Assembly: GCA_030549175.1 (NCBI GenBank)
Contig: JAUKUA010000001.1
Span: forward strand, 4,712,001 to 4,776,000
Reading direction: 5' to 3'
DNA: 64,000 nucleotides
From: Lasiosphaeris hirsuta
Taxonomy: Eukaryota; Ascomycota; Sordariomycetes; Sordariales; Lasiosphaeriaceae
Translations under genes and position numbers: made by a program
In this document: piece by piece, positions 35,191 through 48,230 of the stretch
Layout of the letters: every line of letters begins with the position of its first letter
Numbering within the stretch: the first letter of the stretch is position 1
Notes under the pieces: generated by a model
The model's database searches: none
What the model was told of the DNA's origin: nothing
The model's input: the letters and a program-made list of their open reading frames with translations, nothing else

Positions 35191-38170
35191 TGCGACAACC
35201 CCACACCCCTCAAATTAATTCCAATTGGTACAAATACGGTCCGAAATAGAGCCGGAACAATGCTCAGCTGGAGTGTGATAAGGCTGTGTAAGTAGAGTTG
35301 AATTTTTTGAAGTTTGCCTGGCGGCGACGACGTCTGCGAACGTGGAAACGTTCCAGTGCAATTACCGTAATTTAGCGTCCTTTCACGTGACGCATATTCA
35401 CTCTGCGCATATTCACTCTGCTCCCCCGTTCCATTGGCAAGCGACGACCTCTGCTCAAAAACAGCCCGGGCCCAGCCATTATCCCCTCATAGAACTGCCA
35501 TTCAAACAACCCAAAATCGGGTGGGATATTTATGCCCGCCACCCAGCATTATAAATCGGGTTCTAGAATCCAGTATTCTCCTTCTCTCTGCTTTTCAGAC
35601 CCCTAACCCTTATTTAATGTATTTCACATGTTCCCTACCGGTCAAAAGCATGCGGAATGTAAATTTTCTTCTTCATTTTGGCGTTGTTGTGAAAAAATGA
35701 TGGGTCCTCACCGTGTGCAATCGCCCCTTCCCCACAATGCTTCTCTCATGTCCCCCAACACTGGCAATTGACTCTCAATCCACCCTTTCACAAGCCCATA
35801 CACGACAAGGTTGCATGAAGAACAAAAATCATGATTACTCTGATAGCGGATATCAGAACTTGCGGTGATGTTAATATTTACCTTCCGAGCTTTGCACAAG
35901 GCGTGTGGACTGGCTGGCGCCAGTCAACATTTCGGCGTCGACTCCCTGCGAGATGGCACTAGGCAACTCGGTGTCGCAGCTATCGTCTTTGCAGCCGTGG
36001 CCCACTTCAGGGTTTCAAGGCTCTTGCTGGCCGCCCTATGTAATAACAATGACAGGGACCAGGTATCTGAGGGTAGACTACCGTATGGGGCAACACAACG
36101 ATTTTCACACTCCTTGGCCGTGAAGCCAGTGTGCTAAGGGCTCTGCCAACAATATATAGGTAGCTTTACCCTGTATCTTAGTCAACACACATCGCTCCGA
36201 GAAGAGGTTATCGATTAGGTCCCCACTGACGGTTCGTGGGAAGAGGTCATTCCACCCCAGGTTTGTTGCTTGGGGGATCGGTTTCCTGACGATATTCCAG
36301 TCTGACCTTCTCAAGGCCAGTGATTGTTTAATAACCAACCACCAGGTTCAACCGTTGGTCAGCTCGACCAGCCGGGGTCGATACAGATGCTCAAAAGCAT
36401 GCCGTCCAATGCTGTCAGCCGAATTCGAGCTTAGGGAGGGTGATGGGAGGTTTTGAGGTGAAGCGAAATCCATGATTGGACATTTCATCTGTCACCACGG
36501 GATTAAAAGGCCTGTATCGGCCACAAAGGGGTATACGGGCAGTTGTTGTTTTATTCCCGATTGGTTCGCTGCAGGACCCTGAATAAGCGGGAGAAAAAGC
36601 TTGTATCCTCCCCCGGGTTTGGAGTCTTCGCCAAGCGGCTACGGGATTGGCGGGCACGCATATCGAGCACTCGAGCTTCCCAGGACTGACTGATGGACTG
36701 CATCTCCTGCAAATGGCACATATCTGAGGAGCTCGATGCATTTTTGAGCTTCTCATATCCACCGGCGGTTGTTGTGTCGATGTCCGGCGCATCTTTTCTG
36801 CCCCATTGCTGTTGAGAACTGCTGCAGACGGAGTGGATACCGGAAATTGGGAATGAGAAGAGTCTTGGGTTCCCTGTACCCGCCAGCAGCATAGGTGGTG
36901 GAGGCAGCCGAGTGCAGCAGTTGGCGACCACTGGCCATAACTTTTCGGCCACCGAGCGATTCATCACGGAAGTGCTACAACTTCCATGTTTTGCGCTAAG
37001 CCAAGGAGCCCGGCTGGACAATGTATGGTGGACTCGGCCAGGGGCTCCGACAGTCCCGGTCCCTTGGATGGGTGGCATAACCTCCGCGAGTTCATTTTCG
37101 ATGACCTCAATAAGGCTATGCCAAGCAAGCTGGAGCATCCATGGCGAGCATGGGATGTGCAGGCATCTTCCAAGCGCAATCGAGCAAGCACCCTTCGATG
37201 GGAAATCTCTGCCCGTTTCCAATAGTCGCGGTTTCCCAAAGCCGCATTGCCAAAAGACAGACAATCCCGCCGGGCCAGCGGATACATACGGGGATGGGGA
37301 AGATCTGTATCTATTCCGAATTTGGTTTTATTCCGACCCGACCGTGGCAGCTGACGGAGGGCGGAAGCCGAGATGCGGCGGCTCCGGATGGACAATGGGC
37401 CATTGAAACACGATTAAAGAGACCCCAAGTTAGCCCCACAGCTGCATGTCGTTGATTGTTCTACGTGCAGTTCTAGAAAATTTGGTCATGCAAAGGCGAG
37501 GCGTTCGGGCTTATGTCGCGACGCGACACAACCATACACTATGTCCGAGCCCAAATCCCTGCCCGGTAGCGGAGGGCCACAGGGCTAAGGTGAACGGAAG
37601 CGCAGTCTTGGCGCAGCTTGGCGTCGTCATTGCGCAAAGATTGGCTGCTGGGGTCCCGTTGAGGGCCGCTAAGAGCCACGCTTTTGACTCAATCCCACGG
37701 CTGTTCCTGGCCGACATGTTTCAGAGGACCCTCTTTTGCCACTGCTCAAAACCCAGAGCCGCGACCAGGTGGTACAGCCCCAGTTATCTCTACATTCGAG
37801 TCCTAGGACTGGCGGAGGGACACGGTAAGGCGACTGACATACCGGGATACCTATGCAACGGTGAATCCCTGGACCGCAGCTCGTTCTTCGGCTTGTTTAC
37901 AATGCTCCCAGGGGTGAAAAACCAATTACACTGATGCCGAACGTATCCGAGCGAGTCCGCCCCCTTAGCATCTCGTCCGATGGGAAACATGTATATATAT
38001 ATATATATATATATATATGCCAAGGCCCTGCGAGATGTTCTCGATAGGTTGCTATTCCAGGGTGTGGTGTCTTAAGAGAGAAGTCGAATTACATTCTTTT
38101 ATATTTCTCGAGCTCCAAGCTCTTCTCCTTTCGCTTGTAATCGTAACACCCTCTCCACTCAATCTTCACC
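35191..38170. other. Intergenic region of about 3 kb
   Basis: Upstream of both the BED/DUF3237 gene and the DHA1 transporter (divergent). Overlapping frames at 36.4-37.9 kb on both strands show no conserved motif, so none is called. An (AT)n tract at 37991-38018 lies about 150 bp upstream of the transporter start. Confidence 0.5.
37991..38018. repeat. (TA)n microsatellite in the transporter promoter
   Basis: About 14 TA dinucleotides, ending some 150 bp before the start codon of the DHA1 transporter. It could act as a TATA-like region, but this is only position-based. Confidence 0.9.
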
Positions 38171-40050
38171 ATGGAAGATCGGAATATGGCCCTGGGCCGG
38201 GTGCATACCAACACCAACCTCGACTCGCTTGTCGAGGACGGCGACTACCACTCAACAACACACGCACGAGAGCCGAGCCCGGCGGCGGTCCGTGGAACCA
38301 CCGGAACCACTGGCAACACCACCGGCAACACTACCGATTCAACTCGCACCAGCTCCGAACAATACCGCACCGACCTCAAGGAAGGCAAGTACGATGTTCC
38401 CATCGACACGGAACGGCACTACAAGATGGTTGGCTTTGCTCCAGGCGACCCCGACGATCCGAAGAACTGGTCCCATGCCTACAGGTGGTACTGCACAATG
38501 GTGGTTGCTGTCACTTGCTTCGTCGTCGCCTTCGCGTCAAGCGTTATTACTGCCGACATTGGTGGCGTTGCCAAGGAGTTCGGTGTCAGTGAGGAGGTGG
38601 GACTCGTCACTATTTCCGTCTTCGTCGTTGGTTTCGGTGTCGGCCCCATGATCTTCGCACCTCTTTCCGAGGTGTATGGGAGACAAGTTATCTAGTATGG
38701 AGACGCCCCCAGCTACATTCCTTGAGTACGTGTTTCTAACATTTCACCTAGCGCTTCAACTTTATTCGTGGCCGTCATCTTCGTCATTCCCTGCGCCGTC
38801 GCCAACAATATTGCCACTCTGATCGCCTGCCGCACCATTGACGGCATTGCCTTCTCGGCCCCCATGACCCTCGTCGGTGGTACTCTCGCCGACATGTGGC
38901 GAAACGAAGAGAGAGGCGTGCCTATGGCTGCCTTCTCCGCTGCGCCCTTTATCGGCCCTGCTAGTAAGTTAATCCTGGATATCATGGGATGGATTGCTGC
39001 AGGCGTCTAACTTGACAACTTGTAGTTGGTCCCCTGGTTGGTGGTTTCCTGGCTGATGCCGCTGGGTGGCGCTGGCTGTACTGGATCCAGTTGATCATGG
39101 CTTTCGTCGTCTGGATTCTCATCAGCTTCACCGTCCCCGAAACTTATGCGCCTACGATTCTCAAGCGCCGCGCCGCGAAGCTCCGCAAGGAGACGGGCGA
39201 CAACGACTACGTCACCGAAGCTGAGCTCGACACCCGGCCGTTCACCGAGCGCCTTGGCGTTTTCATGATCCGACCGTTCCAGCTACTCTTCCAAGAGCTG
39301 ATCGTCTTGCTGATCAGCCTCTACATGTCGGTTCTGTACGGACTCCTGTACATGTTCTTCGTCGCCTACCCCATCATCTTCCAGAAGCGCAAGGGCTATT
39401 CTGCTGGTATCACCGGCCTAATGTTTATCCCCCTCGCTATCGGTGTCGTTCTCTCGGCTTGCTGCGCTCCTTGGGTCAATAACCACTACATCAAAAAGGT
39501 GCACAAGCACAACGGCAAGCCGCCTGCCGAGGTTCGCCTCATCCCCATGATGCTGAGCTGCTGGTTTATCCCCATCGGCCTCTTCATCTTTGCCTGGACC
39601 TCGTACAAGGATCTCATCTGGGTCGGTCCCGCCTTGGCCGGCTTCCCCCTCGGCTTCGGCTTCATCTTCCTGTACAACGCGGCCAACAACTATCTTGTGG
39701 ACTCGTACCAGCATCAAGCGGCCTCGGCGCTTGCTGCCAAGACGTTTATCCGCTCGTTCTGGGGCGCAGCCACGGTCCTCTTTACCGAACAGATGTACGA
39801 ACGTCTTGGTGACCAGTGGGCTTCGAGTTTGTTAGGCTTTCTAGGCCTCGCATGCTGCGGTATTCCCTTCTTGTTTTGGACCTTCGGTGCCCGCATTCGC
39901 CAACGCAGCAAGTACGCTTTTGGTAACGACGATGATGTCACCCCCGCGGACATTCAGGCCGAGGAGGACAAGGGGTTTCCCGCCAATATACCCACACACG
40001 AAGACCCTGAGGATCTGAGACGGGCCATAAGCTATGTGAGCAATCCGTAA
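38171..40050 (+). CDS. MFS multidrug transporter, DHA1 type (three exons)
   Basis: Exons 38171-38694, 38752-38963 and 39026-40050 join to 586 residues. Introns are 57 bp (donor GTATGG, branch TTCTAAC) and 62 bp (donor GTAAGT, branch GTCTAAC). The first join restores GRQVIYASTLF and the second GPAIGPLVGG. The N-terminal ~95 residues are polar and cytosolic (Thr/Asn-rich). Twelve hydrophobic segments follow, starting at [11 protein letters not shown]. The loop 2-3 signature PLSEVYGRQ, the antiporter motif C region GPAIGPLVGGF, and the [11 protein letters not shown] block after helix 6 identify the 12-helix drug:H+ antiporter-1 group (Flu1/Mdr1-like). These plasma-membrane proteins export small molecules including azoles and metabolites. 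The substrate is unknown. It ends 745 bp from the convergent MATE gene, which is also an exporter. Confidence 0.93.
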
Positions 40051-40795
40051 GGGTTGTGCTTGACGGCGGCCCCGAGAACCTCAGTCCTCGAGAGGGCCGA
40101 TTCCAAAGGATCGATACTATGGCACCGAGGAGCGTTGACGCGCTTCACATGACCAAGATTGAAGCAGTGGAGGCTTCGCGGTGTTTGGGAGATCCCCAGT
40201 TGCCTGCAGGGCGTCCGGAAAACGAATGTTGGCGGTAGATGCCTAATTTCAGGTGGTTCCTTTACCCGAGGGACATTCATTCTTTCGAATTGTTGGGGGA
40301 TTTTTTTTTATCAGGCTTCTATCAGGCTTTTCCTTTTTTTATATGAATGTATGGGATCGTAACAGGGTCAAACGGTACCCGCGATAGGAGAGAGCATGGT
40401 CTGGCGCGAGAGGCAGTGGTGGGCTTTGGGGCCTATTTGGCGTAGATGATACCTGCAGTGGAGTCGCACGATTATGATATATATCAAAATGCTCAATTTT
40501 TCTTGGTGAATTCCTCTTTTCTTTGTGAATTGGTGTGCTGGGGTGTTAACTGGAATGTGCGCCCCAAGTAGTGAAATCCATGTAGGAGGAAGGCACGATG
40601 TAGAGTAAATGCTGGCAAAAACAAATCAGGTCTCGCTGATGCTTAACCAACGCCAAAATATGCCATGGAAAGAAAAACATCGCCCAATGCACCGAATGCC
40701 ATGCCTCCAAAATGCAACAGCCGCCTGGACACCAATAAACTCACCCCTCGATCCCTTCAACCAGCTAACCGCGTCACTTTTTCGCCGTATTCATC
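40051..40795. other. Convergent intergenic region (MFS/MATE)
   Basis: This contains the 3' regions of both transporter genes. It is AT-rich with T-runs near 40.30-40.34 kb; no further gene is seen. Confidence 0.5.
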
Positions 40796-43063
40796 TTACT
40801 TGAACTCAGTGCTGTGTGCCTCATCTGATCGCAACCTCATTTCGGCCTCTTCCACCGCATGCTCCCAATCGGCGTGATGCAAATACCAAAGCTCAACCGA
40901 AGAGACGCTGTTGCAAGGTTCCATGTCAGCACGATAACATAAAGTCAAATAGTACGGAGGCATTTCAACTTACACTGCGAGTCCGATCGCAATGCCGAAC
41001 CACAGCCCCTCGAGGCGCCAGCCGAGATACCAGCCTGTCGAGAAGGAGATGGGTAGCGCAATGAGGTAGTAAGAGAACAAGTTGGTGAATGTGCCAATTC
41101 CTTGCCTTCCGATACCCCTGAGGAGACCGTGCGAGATGGCAGCTAGGGAGTCAAAGATCTGCAGGACTGCGCATATCGGAAGCACCTTGCTAACAATGCT
41201 GGCGACCTCGTCGTCATTGGTGAACAGATACGGGAGTTTGAAACGCAGGCTGCTGAGCAGCGACAGGTTGAACAAGCCGACGAGACATCCAGCAACGAGG
41301 GCCTTATTCAGCGCCACCGTCAGTAACTGCTGTGTTGCAAGGGTGGGGAAAAGGAGCGTAGACACATACCACCTTGGCACTGGTTCGCGCCGCGCCGCTC
41401 ATTCTTGCGCCAATCAGGTTGGCCACACGAGTCGAGGCCGCAATGGACAGCGGGAAGGGGATATTGAATGTGGTAGACGTCACCGTCACCAAGACACTCT
41501 GGGCGGCGAGGTGAGCACTACCAAACTGGCTCGCCGCGAGGGTCAGAACCTCGAAGGCGAAGTACTGCGCTTCCACCATGATCATGCCGGGAAGGGCCAA
41601 CTTGATCATTGGGCCTGCCAAGGGTTAGCCTCCAGCTCAACGAAAAGCCTTGGAACGGAGATATGCTCACCCCAGTTGCTGAAAGCCCGCCGACTCAACC
41701 CGTTCCAGCACTCCATGCCTTCGACGAATCTCACGTACAAAAATAACAAGAATGGCAACAGATTCTGCGTAAACACAACCGCTGACGCGGCCCCAGCAAA
41801 ACCAAAACCCAGCCTCCACACAAAGAACCAGTTCGCAGCAATATTGAGGGGCGCGCCAACAAGCAGCACAAATGTCGTCGCGTGGAACAAGCCCTGCGCC
41901 TGCACGAAGCGCTTCCCGCTCTCGAAAGCCGCGACACCGGGCGTCCCGAGGATCAGGACACGCAAATACAGCCCGGCGAGCGCCGCCGTGTCCGGATCCG
42001 GGATGATACGCCCAAGCACGCTGCCCGAGAACCACCACAGCGTGCCGATGGGAAGCAGAAGCATCCACAACAGATACGTCATGCGCTGCAGCTGCAGCCC
42101 GACGAGTTTCTTATGACCAGACCCATAGGCTTGGGCGCACAGGGTGTCTAAACAGGTGGAGAGGCCCTGGACAGGGGCGTAACATGTAATGTTGGCCGTC
42201 ATGGTTGCCAAGCTCACCGCGCCCAGCTCAAGGCGGCCGATGCGGCCGACAGTGAAGACGCTGGTGACGGTGACGGAGTAGTGCAGGAGGAAGGTTACAA
42301 TCAGCGACCGCGAGTACTGGGTGAGGGTCTGGGCCTCGCGCTGCCAGGTTGTCTTGAGAATGTTGGCGGCCACAGCGGCTTCCCATTGGAATTCAGTCTC
42401 GCTCTCCGTCGGAGAGTAGGGCGGATAGCTATTGCTTAGGAGCGGGGTGCTCTCAAGCGCCTTGGTCGAGGCACGGGAAAGTGCTGGACCAAAGTCATCA
42501 TCCGAAGAGGCGGGCACCTTGGTGCTGAAGAGCCGGCGGTAGAGTTGCTTCCATCGAGACTCCTCGAAGGGACGAGGGTGCTTGGGCGGCAGGATGTGGT
42601 TGTCGCGGAGCAGGCTGCGCTCTTCGTGACGAGACTTGATGAGGTCGCGGGGGTTGAGAGCCGGGGTGCCTGTGGCACCTGCGGCGATCGTGGGACGCAG
42701 AGTGCCGTAGGCAATGCCGCTGGGCCGGGAGATCAGGGGCCCGCCGAGAGTCCCAGTCATCTCCTGGGAATCGGACTCGGACTCGGATACAGTATCCGAG
42801 TCCCAGCTTTCGTTGCCACCATGATAATCATCGAGACACTCGGCTAGGTCTCTGGCAATGATATCCTGGGCGATGGGTGACGAGGAGAGGTATGAAGACG
42901 AGACGGAGGACGTCCCCGGTACATGATCTTGACATCTCCTGGCTTTGATCGGCAACGCGTGGGACATTTGGAACAATGGGAACCGGGTCTTGGGGGAGAG
43001 GCTCTCAGCGATGGTTGGATGGGGGGTTATCAAAGTGGAGGCAGATGACGAAGAAGACAGCAC
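40796..43063 (-). CDS. MATE-family multidrug/toxin extrusion transporter (four exons)
   Basis: Exons 41671-43063, 41370-41614, 40974-41329 and 40796-40907 join to about 701 residues. Introns have GTGAGC, GTATGT and GTAAGT donors. The acceptor of exon 3 is uncertain: CAG before 41329 is used, but an AAG before 41302 would remove nine residues and give a smoother helix (VALVAG). The first ~230 residues are a long Ser/Glu-rich cytosolic tail with a DSDTVSESESDSQ patch. Twelve membrane segments follow, beginning near SLIVTFLLHYS. MATE signatures include the N-lobe GRIGRLELGAVSLATM, LDTLCAQAYGSGH, and the C-lobe HLAAQSVLV with TRVANLIGARMS. The family exports cationic drugs and metabolites in exchange for protons or sodium; yeast ERC1 is a vacuolar member. 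The final exon is a hydrophilic Glu-rich tail of about 37 residues. Confidence 0.92.
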
Positions 43064-44683
43064 ACTGGGTAACCCTCACCGCTGAGACCAAGCTCCAAAG
43101 CAAGTGCCCAAGATCGACCGTGTGAAGAGATCAAGAGAGAAGAAGCAGCGCCGAATGCTGTCTATTAAATACCGACTGCTCCTAGGTACCAAGTAGCACC
43201 CGACGGTCATCTGGCGGTGTAAACACGGCGACCTTCACCGACAAGATAGCACCAACAGCCGCGTAGCGTTTGGGGTGACCACCTTTCTCGGCACAAGAGA
43301 TAATGCAGAGTAATTTACATATCAAGTCGTGATACCCTCCAGACTGCGGCAGGCAGTGTCAAGGACGTGCCTAAACGCTCGGCCTACGATATAGAGCGCT
43401 GGCGGGACTAGCCGCCGTGGCGTTGTGGTACTTGGGATGTGGCAGTGGCGAGCTCACTCCAGCGAAGTACTGTGCGGTACATGGACAGTACATGCTGCAG
43501 CTCCCGAAGAAAGGAGGCGAAAACCAGATATGTCAGTTACACGCTCGATGTTGGGTGCCACACGCGGCGATCCCCCGTTACAAAGCCGGGCAAAGCCATG
43601 CTCAACTCCACGTCGAGTACAGCGCAACACGGACACGGAAACGCGTCGAGTTGTCTACAAGGTGATGATGGTGTTGAGAAGAGCTGTCGGCAATGGCTTT
43701 CCAATTTGGCTCTGGACTTCGGCTTCCAGCGGGAATTATGCAACCGCGATTCAATCAGGAAAGCCGAAATTCGTACCCAATGCGATGGTGGTTTTGGTGG
43801 ATTGGAAAATCAGGTTCAGGGGGCATGGAGATTTAAGGCTGTGCAGCTCTGACACTTTGGGTCTGCAGAGACTGCAGACATGCGCACCTTGCGGCATGCA
43901 GCCGGGCATTTGCGGCGAATTTGTATCTCGCCGCGGGGTAGCTCTGGGTGCATGCGATATTCGTGCATCACATACATACCAACCCCTTCCCGGCCACATG
44001 CGTGGGAGGCCGCCCTCCATCTCTTGTCGTCGGGCTGGGCTAGGCTGGTCTCGCTCGGGTCTGGCTATCGCCACTCAGACCCTAAAGCTGGATGGAGGTG
44101 GTGGGGACAACAACGGCAGGATGGGCGAGAAGGAGCAAGGTGATCAGCGGCGGGATGGAATTTCTCACACCTGAGGAAGCCCGTGGCCGAGCTAGCCTAT
44201 GGAGGTGGGTAGCCTGTCGGCAGGTGTGTGCCAGACGTGTCAGGAAAGAACCTGACGAGCTCGAGAGGGGCGGAAGGGGACAGGCGGAAGGACGGAGGGG
44301 CAAAGAAGAAGTCGCCCATGGCACCCGAGAACCATCTCGGGATGGGAATCTTCCCTTTGGCCATGCATCGCGACTTTGCAACTCAAGTCTGAGTGGCACA
44401 TGTGGCAGGCGGCAGCCGAGACCTAGGTGGTGTGCGATTGCTCCCCGTCCAGCGTTTTGACTGAGAGTTTTGTGCATCACCAACGTCGCTTTGCCATGTG
44501 TGTGATGTCACCGCAAAGACACAGCACAGCCCACTTTGATAGCTCGAGCTTCGAGCTCCGAGCTCCGAGCTACCCCTCCTTCTCGTACCTAGATAGCAAG
44601 CCCGGAGCTATCACCCCGGTATTTACATCTGTGCTACAACTTGCCGCAGGACGACAAAAAAATGACTCAGGTAACACTCCGAA

Positions 44684-44723
44684 CCACAGTTTTCTAGCTG
44701 TGGACACAGTTTTCTAGCTGTGG
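44684..44723. repeat. Two tandem 20-bp units, each a small inverted repeat
   Basis: The unit acacagttttctagctgtgg is present twice head to tail, differing at its first base. Within each unit cacag and ctgtg can pair around ttttctag, so each copy could form a short hairpin. Confidence 0.85.
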
Positions 44724-45145
44724 ACTCAATGTGCACCTTTGGGCAACCCGAAGGCGGTGGGTGGCTGAGCAAATGTCGCTAATACGGCAGGTATGGCCAG
44801 CCGACGGCAAAGTCTGGGCGGTGAGAAGATAGAGAAGGGTGGGTGACTGGGAAGAAAACAAGTTTGGCAAGAGGAGCTTGCATTAGGGTCGACAGAGAAA
44901 CCCGGGATCCTGGCGAGGAAAGACACCCGTGAAGCGTTGCTCCGAGCCGCATCCATTGCCAGCATCAACGGGTCTCGCACACTTCACCGTCCAGCTTCAC
45001 CGCGTTCCATCTATTTTGTGCTTCGTAGCACACACGCGCGGGCCTTCACCAAGACCAGATGGGGAACGAACCATGCGGCAAAGGGATACAAGGGCGTGGG
45101 GTGTCTGAGGCGCGTGGGGTGTGAGGGATGAGGCGCGAGAGATGT

Positions 45146-45162
45146 GGGGGGGGGGGGGGGGG
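45146..45162. repeat. Poly-G tract (17 nt)
   Basis: A run of 17 G in the intergenic region upstream of the DUF4360 gene. Confidence 0.9.
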
Positions 45163-46125
45163 CGCGCTACTGGTCACTTGGCACTGCGAGGGGTTCCATG
45201 TAGGGTCTCAAGGGTCTTCAGGATGGACAGGATGGAGGGGTTTGGAAAAAGGAGGGTGTTGGCCAGAAGCCGGGTTCTCGCGGGGTTTGGGGGGATGCCC
45301 AAGTGGCCGCTATCCGCCCCTATTGGCCAATTCCTTTGCGGTGTGAAAATGGTTCTGCGCGGCCGCACGAATGCGGCACATGGTGCGAGCTGGACGACCC
45401 TGCCTGACCCTGACGCGTCTACCATATTGGATAGCACCCTGCAGGCTTCCCATCCTATTCAACGGCCCGTTTCAAGTCTCGTTCCGGGTAACCGACTTTA
45501 AGCTCGCGTAGCCGACAAAGTGAGGCTTTTCTCGCACTTTTGTCGCTGACTACCTTATTATACCTACCACCTCCCTTGACGTGGTAGGCTGGCTGAAAGC
45601 CGATGATCCCCGAGCCTCGTCCAACTCACAATGTTAGAGGCTCGGAATAGATCTAGATCCTTACAGGTGAGACCCGAAGAAGGAATGCCCCTTAGTCAGG
45701 GGTAGTACAAGATATGCGGGATCTGCACCTGTCCCAATCATATCAATATTCTGATGGACCCTGAATACTGGACCCTGAATGATAGATATTTTTTGGTCGC
45801 TTTTCGCGGCTGTGAGTCTGGGGTTTGTGAGTTCTCGGAGAAAAAAAGACAAATCGAAGGTAACATGGGATTAGACTTTGGTACACGTAGAGTCTATTTC
45901 AAATTCACTCGGACATTTCATGACTGTCACCTAGCGAATTAGACCACGACCCTGGTAAAAAAAATAAAAAATTTATACTCTGTATACTAGCGGGTACCGC
46001 GCTAAAAAGAAGTTTTGCCGATTTTCATCCGCCCCTGCCCTGGCTCCCACGATAATGGTGAGCCCGATAATGGTAATCATCCCCAAGATTACTTACACAA
46101 ACCCTATCTGGTAGCAACATAGACA

Positions 46126-46795
46126 CTAACATCTCCGCCACTCGAGATCCCAGTTCTGGTTGTATGCCTCAAAGGTTGCCCAGCTGCCGTCGCCCGTCAG
46201 AGCGCCCCTGAAGTTGATATTGAGGATGCCCGTATACCCATCGCTGCCTGTGCACGGCGACCACGCCTTGTTGCGCAACTCGCTGTGGAGCGTCACGTCC
46301 TGCCGCAGAATATCCCCGCCGTTGTTGTTCACAGTTCCCCGAACAGAATCCTGCAGAGATTAGACATGTTAGCGCCATGATTGACATCACCACAGGAATC
46401 GCAAAGGGGCACCGCAAAGGGGCACGCACCGTCCTCGCCGCGTCCTGGCTGAAGTAGACCGACGTGTAGTACGTCAGGCTCGTGCCGGGCCCCAGGGCCA
46501 CGCGGCCGCGCACCCAGTTGTCTTTAAGAGCGACCTGCCACCCGGGGCTCGCGCCTGAAGCCTGGATGTGGACCTCACAATTTACTGTCTGTGTCTCCCC
46601 CGGATACCGCGCCGAGAAGCTGTTGTATGTGATGGAGGGGTCGCTGAAGCCACCCGAGAAGCCGGGATCCTTGGCGCAGCCGTTTCCCGAGAAGGATATG
46701 TTGGTGATGTGCGGCAGCGACGAAGGCGTGTCCGAGGCTACGAGGGCCGGGAAGGCGGCGGCTAGGAGCACGGTGAGACGTGCGAGGGGGCCCAT
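46126..46795 (-). CDS. Secreted DUF4360 protein (two exons)
   Basis: Exons 46430-46795 and 46126-46350 join across a 79-bp intron (donor GTGCGT, acceptor CTGCAG, phase 0) to give 196 residues. I start at 46795 because the next ~20 residues are a clear signal peptide (MGPLARL, then an Ala/Leu core to LVAS); the frame is open further upstream, but without such a signal. The mature part matches DUF4360: ISFSGNGCAKD near the start, a middle NCEVHIQASG strand, GTSLTYYTSVYFSQDAA before the splice, and DGYTGILNINFRGAL plus a final WDLEWRRC. The family is small, extracellular, beta-rich and of unknown function; related fungal proteins are often counted among candidate secreted effectors. Four cysteines could pair. 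Confidence 0.88.
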
Positions 46796-47038
46796 GGCGG
46801 ACGAGTTTGTTGATACTGGCTCGGTGGTGGTCGCTTTGAATGTCTCGGCGAGTGAGGTAATCCAGGGTGCGATGCGGTCGTGGACGAGTGGTATCTGCAT
46901 CGTGAAGGAGGACAAACCCGGTTCTCGAAACTGGCGGCCCTCTTTATACACGGTGGTTTGTGATTTCGGACGATAGTGGTCTAGATTGAATCGGCGCTAG
47001 TCTAGGGACGCCAGTGGTGAGCTTGCGGGTGCGGGCGT

Positions 47039-47074
<36 letters not shown>

Positions 47075-48230
47075 CGCCACCGTGGTCCGCGACCGTCGAG
47101 TGAAATGTCAGGTTCCATGTTGTCGACGCTGTTTCGGTGCGGAGATTTGCCATATTATCCATATTGTAGCCCGGGAATCCGAGTGCCTGGATTGGCAAAT
47201 GGCAGAGGTTATATTAACCGTCCAAAAATAGGCCCATCAAGCGTTCCCGGTTGCTCGCCATTTGCCCCCCGCTCCGATCGTCTTTTAGAGCCTAGAAAGT
47301 CTGGAGCGCTGGGGAGCAGGAGATCATGGAGACAGCACGAGCCTAGAAAGGTACGACAGACTGAGCACGGGTGCACCTGCCAATATAGCCACTCTAGATG
47401 GTCCTGGTGGAAGGCACACTTGCCACTGTTATGTCACACCACTGTCCATCCGCCATCTGTGTCATTCCGCATCCCGTTCCACATGGTACACTGCAAAAGA
47501 AGGACTTGCGAGAGTGCGGAGGTCATTTCCGCCGTGATATTGCCCCGCTGCGACGCCATAGCTGCAGCACTTTGTACCTGAATGTGTCGCTGGAGGCTGC
47601 GGCACCGACAGAGCCGCCATGAGCCGCCCATCGACGGGACATCGGTGTCCTCAACTCTGGTCCCGGGAAAACAGATCATGGTTAGGCAGTGCTTTTGCGA
47701 GTGTTCTGTCGGGATACAACCTTATCGTGTTGCATTGCAACGCATAGATGACTTCATGCCTATTTACGGCGTCCGGATAGGGTCGTGCCCAAGGAAAAGG
47801 GGATTTTCACCCCGCGATGTCGCAAGAACCCCAGGGAGATTTATGCCTGCTTCTGCTTGCGTTCCTTGGCCGTCTTGGCCATTTGTCCACCCACCAACTG
47901 ACGCGGTGACGACGTCGGCACTTCAGCCAGACATGGTCTCTGCCTGTTTTGGTTGAACCTCAACCCAAGAGCTTTATCATATACCGGTTGCCATGCCAAA
48001 CCCAAAATCCCCTACCTAAGGCGGAAACTCTGGCACAAACTCGGTAAAGGAAAGTTAAACGGTAAGGGGCGGTGATATTCTAAACTGCATACGGGGCGTA
48101 TGGGAGGACCCATCTTGACTTCGTTTGGTGGGTTAGGCGCTGATGATATTTGGTCAGGCATACAAGTAGTACAAGTACATACATAGACTTAGGTAGTCCA
48201 AGCCCGCAGCGATTGAATACTTATCACGGC
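46796..48230. other. Intergenic region
   Basis: Between the DUF4360 gene and the 3' end of the nitrite/formate transporter. It contains a (TG)16 tract at 47041-47072. No gene supported. Confidence 0.5.
47041..47072. repeat. (TG)16 microsatellite
   Basis: About 16 TG repeats some 250 bp upstream of the DUF4360 start codon. Confidence 0.95.

Larger units (their letters stand above)
43064..46125. other. Intergenic region of about 3 kb
   Basis: No gene supported between the MATE gene and the DUF4360 gene. It contains a 20-bp direct duplication with internal inverted arms (44684-44723), a repeated gagctcc word near 44.55 kb and a 17-nt G run at 45146-45162. Confidence 0.5.

Noticed and set aside
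36551..37406. Overlapping long open frames on both strands
   Set aside because: Neither strand shows a recognisable family, signal peptide or splice structure, so no gene could be supported.
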